From Diplonema papillatum (taxonomy: Eukaryota > Euglenozoa > Diplonemea > Diplonemida > Diplonemidae), in the NCBI GenBank assembly GCA_030068145.1, contig JAPJBO010000021.1:434001-498000 (forward strand): DNA of 64,000 nucleotides, given 5' to 3'. The notes below the pieces were generated by a model. That model was not told the DNA's origin, did not search any database, and saw nothing but the letters and a program-made list of their open reading frames with translations. Below, one piece after another: positions 51,301 through 55,515 of this stretch; position 1 is the first letter of the stretch; every line of letters begins with the position of its first letter. A program made the position numbers and the translations under genes.

Positions 51301-53567
51301 GACGTGCAAAAGCGGTGTTTATCTTGACAGGGTCTAAGGTGTACGACAGCGACCAGCTCTCCACGCAGTTGTCTTTACTGGATTCCGTCTCTGCAAAGAT
51401 ATTTGCGGTCGTAGTGCGCCGGCAGGCGGTGAACACGAATTTGGACCGCGCAGCTGTCAGTTCGATTGAATCTGTGGTGTCCGTCCCGTCTGCGAATCAC
51501 GTTGCGAACGTGGAGTTGGATTCTCTCGTCACTATGGGGGGGCCTCTCACCGGCATTTGCGACGTAACTGCTGTTTTCGGGAGGGTGATCGTTCGCTCGG
51601 TCAACGCATCGGGTCACCCTCCTTGCAAACAGCTCTTAACGAAGCAGCTTTGTGTCACTGAAGGCCGCTGTGTTTGGTCGGCGGCTTTGCAGTCATGCGC
51701 TCAGAGCCGGTGCTTGCAACATTCCTGCCAGGAGAACGATTGTGAGGATGATGTCGCAAACCGCTGCGTTTGGCACTCACAGTCGTGCTGGAGGCAGCTT
51801 ATTGACTGCTCGTCATTAAATATCTCGCAGTGTACAACCGACCCTTCGTGCGAGCTTACCAACGAAGGCACCGCATGCCAAGACAGGACATGCGACCATT
51901 CGACTGCGGAAAGTTGCTTGAGCGACGCCGATGACTGCGCATGGGACACGGCAAAGAAGGTTTGTGTAGTGTCGCCGTGCGTTGCGATATCTGAAGCAGA
52001 GTGCGCGGGGCATGCTGCTTGCGAGTGGAATTCCTCCAAGTCACAATGTGAAGCATCCAACGGATGCTACTTGTATGCCACTCAGGCGTCGTGCAACCAT
52101 CAAATGCAGTGCGAATGGGCTGCGGTGGATTCAAAGTGTATCGCACTCAAGGACTGTGGCCGTCAAGTGACGCCGGCTGCATGCGATGGCGACAAATGTA
52201 CGTGGAGCGACGGAAGCTGTAATCAACTCAATCAGTGCCTGTTCTACTTGGCAGAAACAGGTTGTACAGAAAACGTTGACGGTCAAAACTGTTTGTGGCT
52301 TGCTCGCAATAATTCCTGTGTGCCTGTGACACAACAAGCATGCCGGAGCTTTGCTCAGAAAGAGGTCTGCGATCGTGAGGATCGATGCGCGTGGAATAAT
52401 GCAACTGCCGAGTGCCGACCGAACTGTGCCGGCACATGCCAGAATGGCAGGTGCAACGCGGGTGGATGCTGCGAATGTAATGCTGGATGGAGCGGCAAGA
52501 ACTGCGATACATGTGTGTGGCAGTATCCTTCCGGCGGAGAGTGCAACGCGTGTTCCGACAGGAAATGCTCGTATCACGGATCGTGTGATGTTGTATCCGG
52601 GGAATGTTTCTGTAACTCCGGGTGGGGTGGCACCTACTGTGACCTTCGCTCTTGCAATGCAGTGTCACCAGCTTGGGTGTCCTCGTACCCGCTCCGACCA
52701 CTAGCAAACGAACATTTCACCGCTGTCATCCACGGTTGCTTCTCCACCACCGACGATGCTGACGCCAAAGTGCGAGTGATGCCCGCCTTTTCCAGCAATG
52801 GGCAGCTCACAAGCTGCGATACGAACTTCACCGACCTTGGCGACGGTTGTGTTGTCGTCGAAGGCGGTATAGTCGTTGGCAACAATGCAACGTGTATTGC
52901 AGCAGAACATCAAAGGGCCGTCAAGGAACCGCGTTCCTCGATGGAACTGCTGGTGAACGTTACGTGGGCATCTGCGGATGCAAAAGGCGCCGAGTTGAGA
53001 GTTTGCTGGCATGACGGGAATCGATGGGTTACGGTCCCAAGTCACGACATGTACGGTGCGTTCACCGAAGGTATCATTGTACAAGGATCTGTCTCACGAT
53101 GGGCAGGCTCGAGGGCAGCTCCAGTTGCGACGTCTGCATGCTGTGAAGGGGCGCGTATTGGTACTGCCTGTCTCACGACCTCCTTTGTCATTATATGGTG
53201 GATCGTCTTTGCAACTTTGCTCGGAGCGCTATGCATGAAACAGCATCAGCAGCGAGGCATCAAGCAGCGCATGACGGAGCGAAGACGGGCGTCCCTGAAC
53301 GACAACGAGTCAGCAAGCAGCCCCAGAGGCCCGAGCCCAGAATCAGAGTATTCTGCGCCCCCGTCTCCAGAGGATTTCGAAAAGAGGGCAGCCGGAAGGT
53401 CGGATTTAGAACGAATCGATTCAGTCTTTGCCGATGTGCTGCGCACGCCGGCAGTAAACAAGCGCCTGCGATCTCCGGGCACGCACGCTCTGTGTACACC
53501 GAAGAGCCAGCCTCTTTTTCCACCACGACGCCGCAATACGTCAGCGGATCTTCAAATAACGATTTAG
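30387..53567 (+). CDS. Giant 7726-residue vWA/EGF-like/C-type-lectin transmembrane protein
   Basis: One uninterrupted exon encodes a type I surface protein. Order: signal peptide (residues 1-20, hydrophobic FVIIEVTLTACA); Cys-x-Trp modules; vWA domains at about 208-435, 719-935 and 1245-1455, each separated by further Cys-x-Trp modules; about 80 EGF-like modules of 47-65 residues from 1571 to 5830, most beginning DEC or NEC and carrying DWxCxC; a lectin-like domain (about 6011-6182, with WLGATR and a terminal GYVCEW); vWA domains at about 6329-6553 and 6838-7068; two EGF domains (7347-7419); a juxtamembrane domain; one membrane helix (7596-7617); and a Ser/Pro/Arg-rich tail of 109 residues. 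Such architecture suggests adhesion or matrix building at the cell surface. All five vWA metal sites are degenerate. No frameshift is visible over 23 kb. No named orthologue is recognised, and the function is inference. Confidence 0.9.
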   Translation: MFWSRTLCFVIIEVTLTACAQCTTHGTVTKCNDDSAHCEWDCVNEVCHSICRTANYTGCTASPACRWDMITGMCHRARCQYTHEAPCMASGVCEWISESLTCTEHACYGIGNQWQCEVSGVCEWDTSCGFCNNGECTDLYATAQTCTADAAALGCQWSASSCGRATCDDYNGFPDMECRCKLNANCYLNKASTTAKCVDKRYSSCGDFDIAIAVDSSCKMSEATPPQPVMYDAILDTIRDMLRATPLSGDPAGSLSVGGGGSFRFAFSSFADSAAVGVCTECSCDSRQWAINDKSTACGKLSGSRSQLEADLADLHAQGPQAEDCGNVSLTHEVLWAEQVFRDSPPARKRLLILFIASPVDDVADERQKAVRDNLLASGVELFVFYLTKHKDATAGELSVAASLSGIPSKGGTPFVTVDGVRTYLGSFCDEESYFGQYERIFRKCEDAGTDAALCLLQTTCTWRSTSGTCSEHACLLNCAEQPCTASASGCVWKSATKTCEKLSCASHSTELLCDQNPFCAYDPSKIPSCFNDPCPGVSLDDCNAYEHCIWVGSTCVINECDFPNQVTCEAHSACEWDSCAAGSTCRTVPCSGAVHRTLEGCKKDSKCEWSSASTCEPLICVHHALKQCCADDVKCEWDDANSECKIDHCAGNYQTPGHRMACDDDVKCMFDVSKQLCVVKSCHSMEKCQCKAEPDCFWHDKGIESSCKDAAFARCPTMDLMILVDGANRMGLSAGPTVPVTWDYMWDIVKGWIKRIPLSGERADSDEGASVGGMRLAFIQFSGSSEYWSGPALTYHCNSTDCANNRFSGDQDELLAEADWHLKHLANRGTRIERALKIFPEWYDKRANDRRKVVLILTDGKLYDEQSVWELAFKNARAEAEIMVVTLRRAGKGDWTDRYADQYLKPQVTDPSRNYYESAPIWRTWEFFQGFCDPSELWGQAIVNGSADEPCREIMDSIECAADPRCVADTTTQMCVPSMCLNQCTKDECAALLSGMCFWDNVKDGCLKRAECAHTQEQTCVSDTRGCAWDAANGLCGLRPCNYDHVSECSQMEGCQWMIRNESYICEQDKCHGVIRAFDCEHIQGCEWTTACSLSADETWDQTEQEKMCLPRLCTHSDYKSCVLDQDNYCEWAVETSTCQLSHCSHQRSELCCMQRDECVWSTVRAPTSCVPKACTYFKTGDTCNSAQGCMWRANSTGVEKCFPLECHLLTDRCGCDTHPRCYWKYSGSSSFCTSAEFGLCPDADIYVVLDGSKNFHRWYDGFNPAYVNIMSILHEWVTAIPLNGDDIGVQKNTSAGGLRATFLQSSGESTNKGATSMEVGSTQGLFSGTLSQLQADIQWHTVVNYKLLGRVTAGLLHARKTFDACTPPDRKKIVLLVYGDEMVDAAADSPDFYTHLSDVKAVGAEIFALGLMRYPWSWQAPDTKLQNSFKKITTDDHIVMGGFDDITEALFSMCDADGTFGRFIAVKPTSGQHHPCPSYRAKADCNADKGCVWSEAGTSCVNTPCLVHCTPDSCSAANSHACQWDLLEQECFKVPPPPVCACDYDRKALCLANTTHCAWNEQSGSCLFDECNIWGPFCEAAAQTCTDPDTSPCSSGDWQCSCNPPALSVGNVCVLDECNVTGCATCANSTCDAFGQVCTDPDTGGLSLRDWTCNCRPPITGSSIIQPATCHLDECGTAVCATCAGTTCSDANQTCIDMNQEAHQTNDWVCACPPPSLNVGNQQPATSCAFDECDTHSAVCTNSNQTCTDTEQLILHTWMCICLPPEIGNASLAKAICLIDECAALCTTCANDTCGQANQTCYDPDISGASRWDWMCLCPAPSTDNATSSVATCTYDECSPESNCSDCPFDVCKDDNQTCYDANRSLADLQDWVCVCPPPVAKTQLLGAADCSFDECEHHGGTCTAVKQTCDDPNYLIQGDWTCTCVTPEQGSATARAALCEFDECENVCRTCSNATCTDAGQICTDVLNATDSQNDWVCSCIGISTGSAVANAATCYLNECDVNCSTCADTTCSVGGQTCYDPSPLEASRSDWICVCPAPASDTALLSLAACAVNECGTHGSTCTEVQQLCEDPDEYSASDWVCVCRSPASGSAQGTAAVCILDECKVAGCYTCANETCSDVNQTCIDLSTAEQSTNDWQCLCRVPFTGSAQANAATCALDECMANCTTCANGTCDDVGQVCLDTNQLVFSDWTCFCPPPASDSRQLGPADCHFDECSVHSGTCASSDQLCDDPDRYTQGDWMCSCAIPYKGSQAAAPAACMLDECEVVGCRTCANQTCIDAGQTCVDSNMSAASLNDWVCACPDPSNGSAIANRAVCSLNECFVNCSGCAGTVCSDANQACYDPQPYWLSKEDWICICPSPSNVTKQAAVADCGIDECDGNLECANGGQNCTDPDYYCQDDWRCVCVSPLSGWAVAQMAECHQDECNATCATCENSICAKAAQLCNDPNTAFNSTSDWTCTCVFPENGTATANSARCVLDECIVRGCPTCADDTCSLQKQTCYDNDVLEKSNWECVCAPPASASKSLAAADCAFDECSIHVAVCQAVDQVCADADLYTQGSWYCKCVAPANGTAHAGSALCFLDECAPHANCMTCANETCSRAGQYCTDNNLLADTTNDWMCICGAPANGSAVASAAVCKLDECSVVCASCANGTCAAADQTCYDPFPVETSLSDWTCTCPSPSTSYQAAGVADCVYDECYEHNSACRNVRDRMGDQFCVDEDTRSFRTWKCVCVDPTSGSVALGPAQCILDECLATCGTCAGNTCVDANQTCHDPNTNVSTTGDWTCSCEHPRTGFAVANAATCKLHECNVTCSTCANSTCTSSGQSCLDLDTTDASRGDWQCICPPPSHAMQIAGAADCVFDECSVHGKTCEGVNQTCADMDLYTQNTWQCLCVAPTSGSGMTEVAVCRLDECSSLCPACPNATCAAKGQTCIDDNTLANSAGDWRCLCEPPASGSAVANTAICHLDECRVQGCSSCANDTCSAGGQACQDLLPDVENKGDWSCVCPPPAKSLQVGALADCAFDECVLRRTVCTRNGQACTDTDLYHEGTWRCDCVPPAVGSANAGGASCVLDECSAICPSCQNSVCDNAGQACTDLNTSSASIHDWTCSCTGFATGTATTNAAACFLNECKVAGCSSCAGTTCTVANQTCFDPNPLEESLNDWVCACKAPATATAPQAPADCEFDECVLHSGTCSAADQECIDLDSFGIDTWGCRCASPAQGNASEAVARCVLDECVELCSSCAGTTCSVAGQYCTDPDTSFDSTGDWVCACTPPSSGFATANTAQCFLDECVTRGCSTCANGTCDAVGQDCYDPEPYARKLTDWQCACPPPTNTTSIYGAAHCAYDECPVRGSVCLNVDQTCNDTDLYTLGSWQCICKTPLSGYGAAGIASCVIDECNRTCATCSNGTCASADQVCTDPNPSSDSTGDWYCACRGPSVGQATANAATCLLDQCKATCPLCAGTTCTAGGQMCFDPSHIVSSVYDWVCVCGAPANATQGLGLADCSVDECAYHAATCTNMNQTCSDPDELVEGDWMCQCPYPESGVTVAAPATCTLDECTANCTKCANTVCGVSGQGCSDLNILADSRNDWMCVCRTPFSGIAIGTAATCTIDECDSTCPTCAGTTCSVGDQKCSDPNTAAGSLNDWICSCKPPAYDFRVAGAASCVFDECHDNEHICLAEGQVCNDVNTSASSFEDWECVCMAPAVSPFSRTQAAPSHCTYKGECELSNGAFAKICAAAGQVCNDRDTAVNGDWECECLPPAVGSSQATAAANCVLDECTSSCSTCADTGSGNVCDSEGQACVDPKRDPLNLNDWYCQCISPRTQTGNLSVSIGTAAQCELDECNAACATCAGATCSSAGQNCDDPNTDPASTSDWTCTCPIGIGKATARPAQCGCNECAENNGTCISANQTCYDANASCPPANDWICQCRAPSVASAVTSAAVCEYDECIAFAGTCTSNGQLCIDTDSTKLDTWYCVCPIPSEGSALMSGVECILDECLQKTCGAGQVCNDPDQRSKSLGDWTCTCDPPGVGTSTQGRTQCVCNECIDNDTCADVGQLCYDPDTSCPAAGDWICVCPSPSSNTAMAAPAFCGYDECEEQGSACTAVGQLCEDPAEQSFNDWRCHCKSPATGTAIAVAAVCVLDECDDAPCGMQLCMDRNVSAFSKSDWTCSCVFPQVGEATAKPAVCVCNECVQHNDTCTRANQICYDPTPECLASNTNDWLCICRPPSSRTNVSGAVTACMFDECADRAGICHAANQTCRDPQHDVIGDWTCICPNPSTGHAEAKVADCTLDECRVHCPSCANGMCAGAGQTCADPNANAQSTYDWTCNCELPSTGMATGKVADCTCDECLTALCIVDDQTCYDAVRTCPGGNDWLCACKLPSRTTAVGMNVAICEYDECASVGSACCSASGQDCADLDHSVEDDWKCLCVAPKIGNMTTGVAECTLDECSERCSTCANNTCLAAGQDCFDVNTTAASASDWTCLCKFPKHGAATGKAVGCLCNECLQHSGTCATANQTCFDPTHECSASADWLCQCPPPSTTTSAVSVAAVCEFDECLDEASVCIAQGQLCVDGAPAQYGNWNCTCQSPSVGTAMNAPAVCVLDECSGICYSCANDTCNAAGQLCDDPNESALSLNDWMCVCQVGFGNATQKVATCVCDECDEHSHECAALNQSCYDPDHRCAMVDDWECECSPPSTDRNIGGPAVQCTYNECFEKANVCEAAKQACTDTDLLSLNTWTCSCPPPTSGSGSLTGIADCRLNECDVPCDTCANSTCADAQQSCSDPDTHSLARQDWICTCSANGEGSATGQAASCVCNECIQFSSTCTASNQTCFDRNKSCDASYDWECVCPSPSWSTAVGGVVPICEYDECAEFASTCTGNGQMCQDLNTGTFGDWKCICIPPASGEGIAVAAVCVLDECMAECDLCAKSICTSASQTCVDPDVRVTSTRDWLCVCTEGVGQATGRASTCSCDECVHHSSTCAAQNQSCYDPRRGCEQKDDWTCVCAPPSTATQVGGTVQYCLYDECKQHASVCASEGQECTDHNPHSFDDWSCRCPFPSEGNATMSAARCVLNECAVPCISCANDTCHSASQNCIDPNMDGTSTFDWMCTCTDGAGEATAKPATCSCNECAGNTVCISANQTCYDGTFDCSSKGDWVCQCAPPSHRANVANAVTSCEFDECIDNAATCSGKDQTCEDPDTSTINDWICSCPAPSTGYATTGTADCYLDECLPACATCPYSICAEHGQGCEDHDRRLTSLNDWLCVCNAPGIGSATAKPALCSCDECAMQNGTNNAMCTTGGQSCFDVHPACDSRDDWFCQCAPPSSATRQGGVVEVCSFNECQDSAAVCSSAGQVCDDVNQTKIGTWTCNCTGYSSGSAIGGPASCQLDECLVIGCPTCANSTCLDAGQLCVDPNNSTAAKSDWQCVCRDLGIGKATAKPADCMCPECKIDDGRNSAECSSMNQTCYDPNHSCETRDDWICSCLPPYIGTGDRAPAICSLDECRDYESTCTAVGQLCIDPNMTVTDDWTCVCDAPSDGVAVGKPAVCVLDECLRRCSTCANDTCAAAGQDCEDIDTDSTALKTWMCTCTEGVGRAMFKPAVCVCDECANITGCPQDQTCHDPSTACDSPNNWVCRCAAPATGTGRPQGPAVCEFDECVDYRSVCVNQNQTCVDINLAALGDWTCVCREPGRGTATASVAACKVDECEEDCPTCAGTTCSDEDQICYDADTSARSLKDWTCSCRGPSEGKATLTPAQCVTDECKGNDACTKDCTTMVGCSQSCLDMNRSPSSLNDWRCVCASPLTGYAVGAAAACNAGICAHETEASCIMDADGCVWTDIPAPRCSEAPCAHDTVQTCEADNTCEWRTFAGTRSGTGVKTNSVNVRVMPFASLSCSSNTTSWTGPCSCSTVLGTGSKVGSSVLVSRSYVSGKDFLLCTRCSGKITSLWDQSIGRLGLYGLATVEEYMAVIATVEFVTFSVDSISKDVSWNLGHGLFSEDIGHYYSYVSVMPDALEWVEAQQACEGDGNMILGLRGYLATVTSSLENSFVRRYTAGNAWLGATRAGSGAWRWVTGPEALGAANACRFASGSSMCTFDVSLAAGGYSLTGLDAGGQGLPLTFANWKDAPDTSVHADFTALVAGFGTWSANNLSASNTTVQGYVCEWGGVGDFCMTDPTEAWGTVSLFAGVCKEKRCTETGQAECSADPLCEWVGGSAEPCVLKECARYPNERSCVAQRKCTWDVSISTGMCSLRPCAKHASVDSCETDGGCAWVGDCIEKECQNVDSACDCKQETACFWNDRNPVTTLRSCIEEAYGQCPILDLAVLVPGTQSMQAIFSRHPNGYFALTTMLKDWVRTLWLTEESHTALTESKAPSGGVRVALIQYGGTPGASGLGMLQSPVGTGESGRLSGSRNELLDGLAYHENNCLAGKKAYILPAMKAAISVMSASPQSRKRVLIVLATDEILDISAIASVRSKLAVQNVEIFGAVLRRVALVSPTNKRVEKDLQRVVSTPSLQHLANIRIDEVPAQLSGICNPQTVWGALLSSAPEVGVRKPCTQYSRQADCAADKGCVYNSVFLKCEDSPCVRHCHEFNCTAEATSKCLWNGTEGTCWKAGACPYSASLTCDADTDCLWDNGVCSERLCNAKTEVECQVKAESVCEWSSFVRRCDVKQCQHETKTACLQHPSEACFWDTCAASLPGSYACMHNPCSGGSEAACTGDSRCAWDGSACDFSRCGSFGDERCCGMATDCAWDVVSSPGRCVQGYCSKLDSALCESDAACSYDNGTQACVEKTCAQLDRCACNADTSCFWRAENSPGCLAVDYAACPVIDIVVLVSGSKQMAASFGRHPHGFYGLFGLLRSWVSILPLSGELAGTTTPVGKQGGVRLAMMQFAGVNKDSLNKGSAAVVHTTVVGTKGRLSGSAAELLDDVRWHELNYANTGNMLAAGMQRAGALLAASPQDGRAKAVFILTGSKVYDSDQLSTQLSLLDSVSAKIFAVVVRRQAVNTNLDRAAVSSIESVVSVPSANHVANVELDSLVTMGGPLTGICDVTAVFGRVIVRSVNASGHPPCKQLLTKQLCVTEGRCVWSAALQSCAQSRCLQHSCQENDCEDDVANRCVWHSQSCWRQLIDCSSLNISQCTTDPSCELTNEGTACQDRTCDHSTAESCLSDADDCAWDTAKKVCVVSPCVAISEAECAGHAACEWNSSKSQCEASNGCYLYATQASCNHQMQCEWAAVDSKCIALKDCGRQVTPAACDGDKCTWSDGSCNQLNQCLFYLAETGCTENVDGQNCLWLARNNSCVPVTQQACRSFAQKEVCDREDRCAWNNATAECRPNCAGTCQNGRCNAGGCCECNAGWSGKNCDTCVWQYPSGGECNACSDRKCSYHGSCDVVSGECFCNSGWGGTYCDLRSCNAVSPAWVSSYPLRPLANEHFTAVIHGCFSTTDDADAKVRVMPAFSSNGQLTSCDTNFTDLGDGCVVVEGGIVVGNNATCIAAEHQRAVKEPRSSMELLVNVTWASADAKGAELRVCWHDGNRWVTVPSHDMYGAFTEGIIVQGSVSRWAGSRAAPVATSACCEGARIGTACLTTSFVIIWWIVFATLLGALCMKQHQQRGIKQRMTERRRASLNDNESASSPRGPSPESEYSAPPSPEDFEKRAAGRSDLERIDSVFADVLRTPAVNKRLRSPGTHALCTPKSQPLFPPRRRNTSADLQITI
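35097..47874 (+). repeat. Array of about 80 EGF-like modules in the giant gene
   Basis: Reading the protein by eye gives 80 modules, each starting DEC/NEC (rarely HEC, DQC, PEC or GEC) and ending before the next. The consensus is DEC...C..C....C....Q.C.D.......DW.C.C..P..G.A....A.C.L. Modules 2-40 (35238-41570) cycle with a period of three modules and 22 cysteines per cycle. Module 41 is irregular, and modules 43-78 (41931-47528) cycle with a different three-module pattern. Modules are well diverged from one another, so the array is old rather than a recent DNA-level expansion. Confidence 0.9.
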
Positions 53568-55515
53568 TACGAGTCTGTCCGGAGCAGAGCCGAAATTCAG
53601 TTCACTGCCAATAATCTGGCCAACCGAACAATGCAGGGAAGGACGACGTTTCAAGATCCCGTCGTGGATATAGGGACGGATGCTCACACGGAGTTTTCTA
53701 CCTCACGACCACACTACCATACTGGTTCTTCGCCGAGCGCTCAGCGAGTAACTTTTCCTTTCTGGTATCGGCACCTTGGGGGTGGTACTCTACCGGCCAA
53801 GCGTTGGTAGTCGTGGCTTGCGTCGTGTCGCTTCGGTTGGCATTTGACGGCAAAAAAAACAAGTACCCCGTTTTAAGACGATGTGTCAAGTTCTTGACCA
53901 AACACTTCCCTGGTGCTCTTGTGGGATGGTGCGGGTGTCATGTGGCTGGGTCTTTGGTTTGTAGACTTGCGGGGAGGATCCGCTTCCGAACCACCCGTCT
54001 GGTGCGATCTGCTGCTGACCTTTCAGCGCGATAGACGTCAAAGCCCGCAACTCAACAGCTAAATGCTCCTCGTCTAAAGCATGACCTTTCACCCGGCCTC
54101 GTCACATGTGCACTGGCAAGTTCTCGAAGGTCTGGAACACGGAGGTACTGGCCTTTCAGCACCTTCGATTGCCGCCTTTCCAGTAGATATTGCCATCGCC
54201 TTATTGCACGAACAAATTTGATTGCGCAATGCTTCAACACGTTCAGTGCGAAATTGTTTATCCGCAACAGAGAAGCGAGGATTATTTGCCCCAGTGTTCA
54301 GGATGTTGCGTGTGAATCCCTTATCGCTCTGTTAATGCAATCAGTCAACAAATCAACCAGTTTCAAGTTTCAAGATTACCTTTTCTATTTTCAACACACA
54401 ACAAGCATACAGTGTTGAAGAAAGGAGAAGCTCGCCACGGGTTCACTTGCGTCGTGTCTCCACGTGAGTGGAACAGTTCTAGCAGACGTGCAGACGTTCT
54501 CGTTGTTGTACATCGCGTGAGCATCTGCCGCCTTTGGCCTTCGGAAGACGAAAAACACACGTTTTCCTGCAATCAAAGGCCCGGTTAGTTGTTTGACACA
54601 CGATGACCACGCAATATTCCGGAGACGAGAAAGGAACCCCAGCGAGATAATATACAATTACACTCTTTCAACCCGTCAATTAAAGCTTCTGTGTGAATAC
54701 ACGGACTTGCGCTGCTTTCTCAGCTTCCAATTCTTTGCAAGGTCCGACCCCATCTTGGTCGCCACAGTTTGCTCGACATTATACTAGCATGGTACTTCAG
54801 CGGTGGCTATTTGTGGCAGGCCTACAAATTCTGCCACGCGTGGATCGATTCGCGCCGTTCCGGCCGCTTTCTTCTTGGCGAAGCTGCCAAAACCGACCGA
54901 TACCCCCTCCTCCAGAAAGAACAGCGTCTTTGTTCGTTTTCTCTAGCCCAAACGCTTCGTCCAACAACAACAGTACACTAATTCGTGGGGCAAGTCGTCG
55001 CGCAGCACGCCCGAGACAGCTATGTTGATGCTGACTGGCTTTTCCTTCACATCTTTGCCTTTGGGTCGCTTGCTCGCCTTAGCTTCGCTTGTTGTCGACA
55101 ACAAGCAAGTAAAAGATTAAACAAAACTACGCACTTCCTTTTCTTCCCTGTGGTTGCTGCACGCATGCAGACTAGCTGGCCCGCGCGTAAAGCGATTGCG
55201 CGGCAAACATCAAGCCCTGAGCTAGTCCAAGCCAGTGTGTGCGGGAAAGAACCCCACATGCCCGCGGCCTCTGCACTGAGCACGTGAAGTAGGGCTTCCC
55301 CCCACTACAATTATTTTACTCGCAAATGAAGGCACCAGCCTGACAGTCCTTCGTTCCCGCCCGGATGTGGCTGCCCTGTAGCTGATACAGTGAAAAAGTA
55401 CAACAAACAGAATCAGCACCTACCAACAGGCAAAAGGTCACCCGGGGACTTCAAACACCGGTTTCTTCATCCAATCTGGAACGAAAGCGTGGTACGCTTT
55501 CAGAAGAAGGGTTGC
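53568..55515. other. Intergenic region between the giant gene and the glycosyltransferase
   Basis: No gene is recognised. One short open frame (54769-54981) has coding-like codon choice. The remainder shows only scattered short frames, and the promoter of the downstream gene cannot be pinpointed. Confidence 0.4.
54769..54981 (+). CDS. Short ORF or exon of unknown function
   Basis: A 70-codon open frame without ATG whose third positions favour C/G, like the host genes. It begins with an aromatic hydrophobic stretch (LDIILAWYFSGGYLWQAY), then turns basic. It could be an isolated exon or a decayed gene. No family was recognised. Confidence 0.2.
   Translation: MLDIILAWYFSGGYLWQAYKFCHAWIDSRRSGRFLLGEAAKTDRYPLLQKEQRLCSFSLAQTLRPTTTVH

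Noticed and set aside
30673-53536. Many frames of 60-200 codons overlapping the giant gene
   Set aside because: They are shadows of the Cys-rich coding frame on other frames and strands, with no independent domain.
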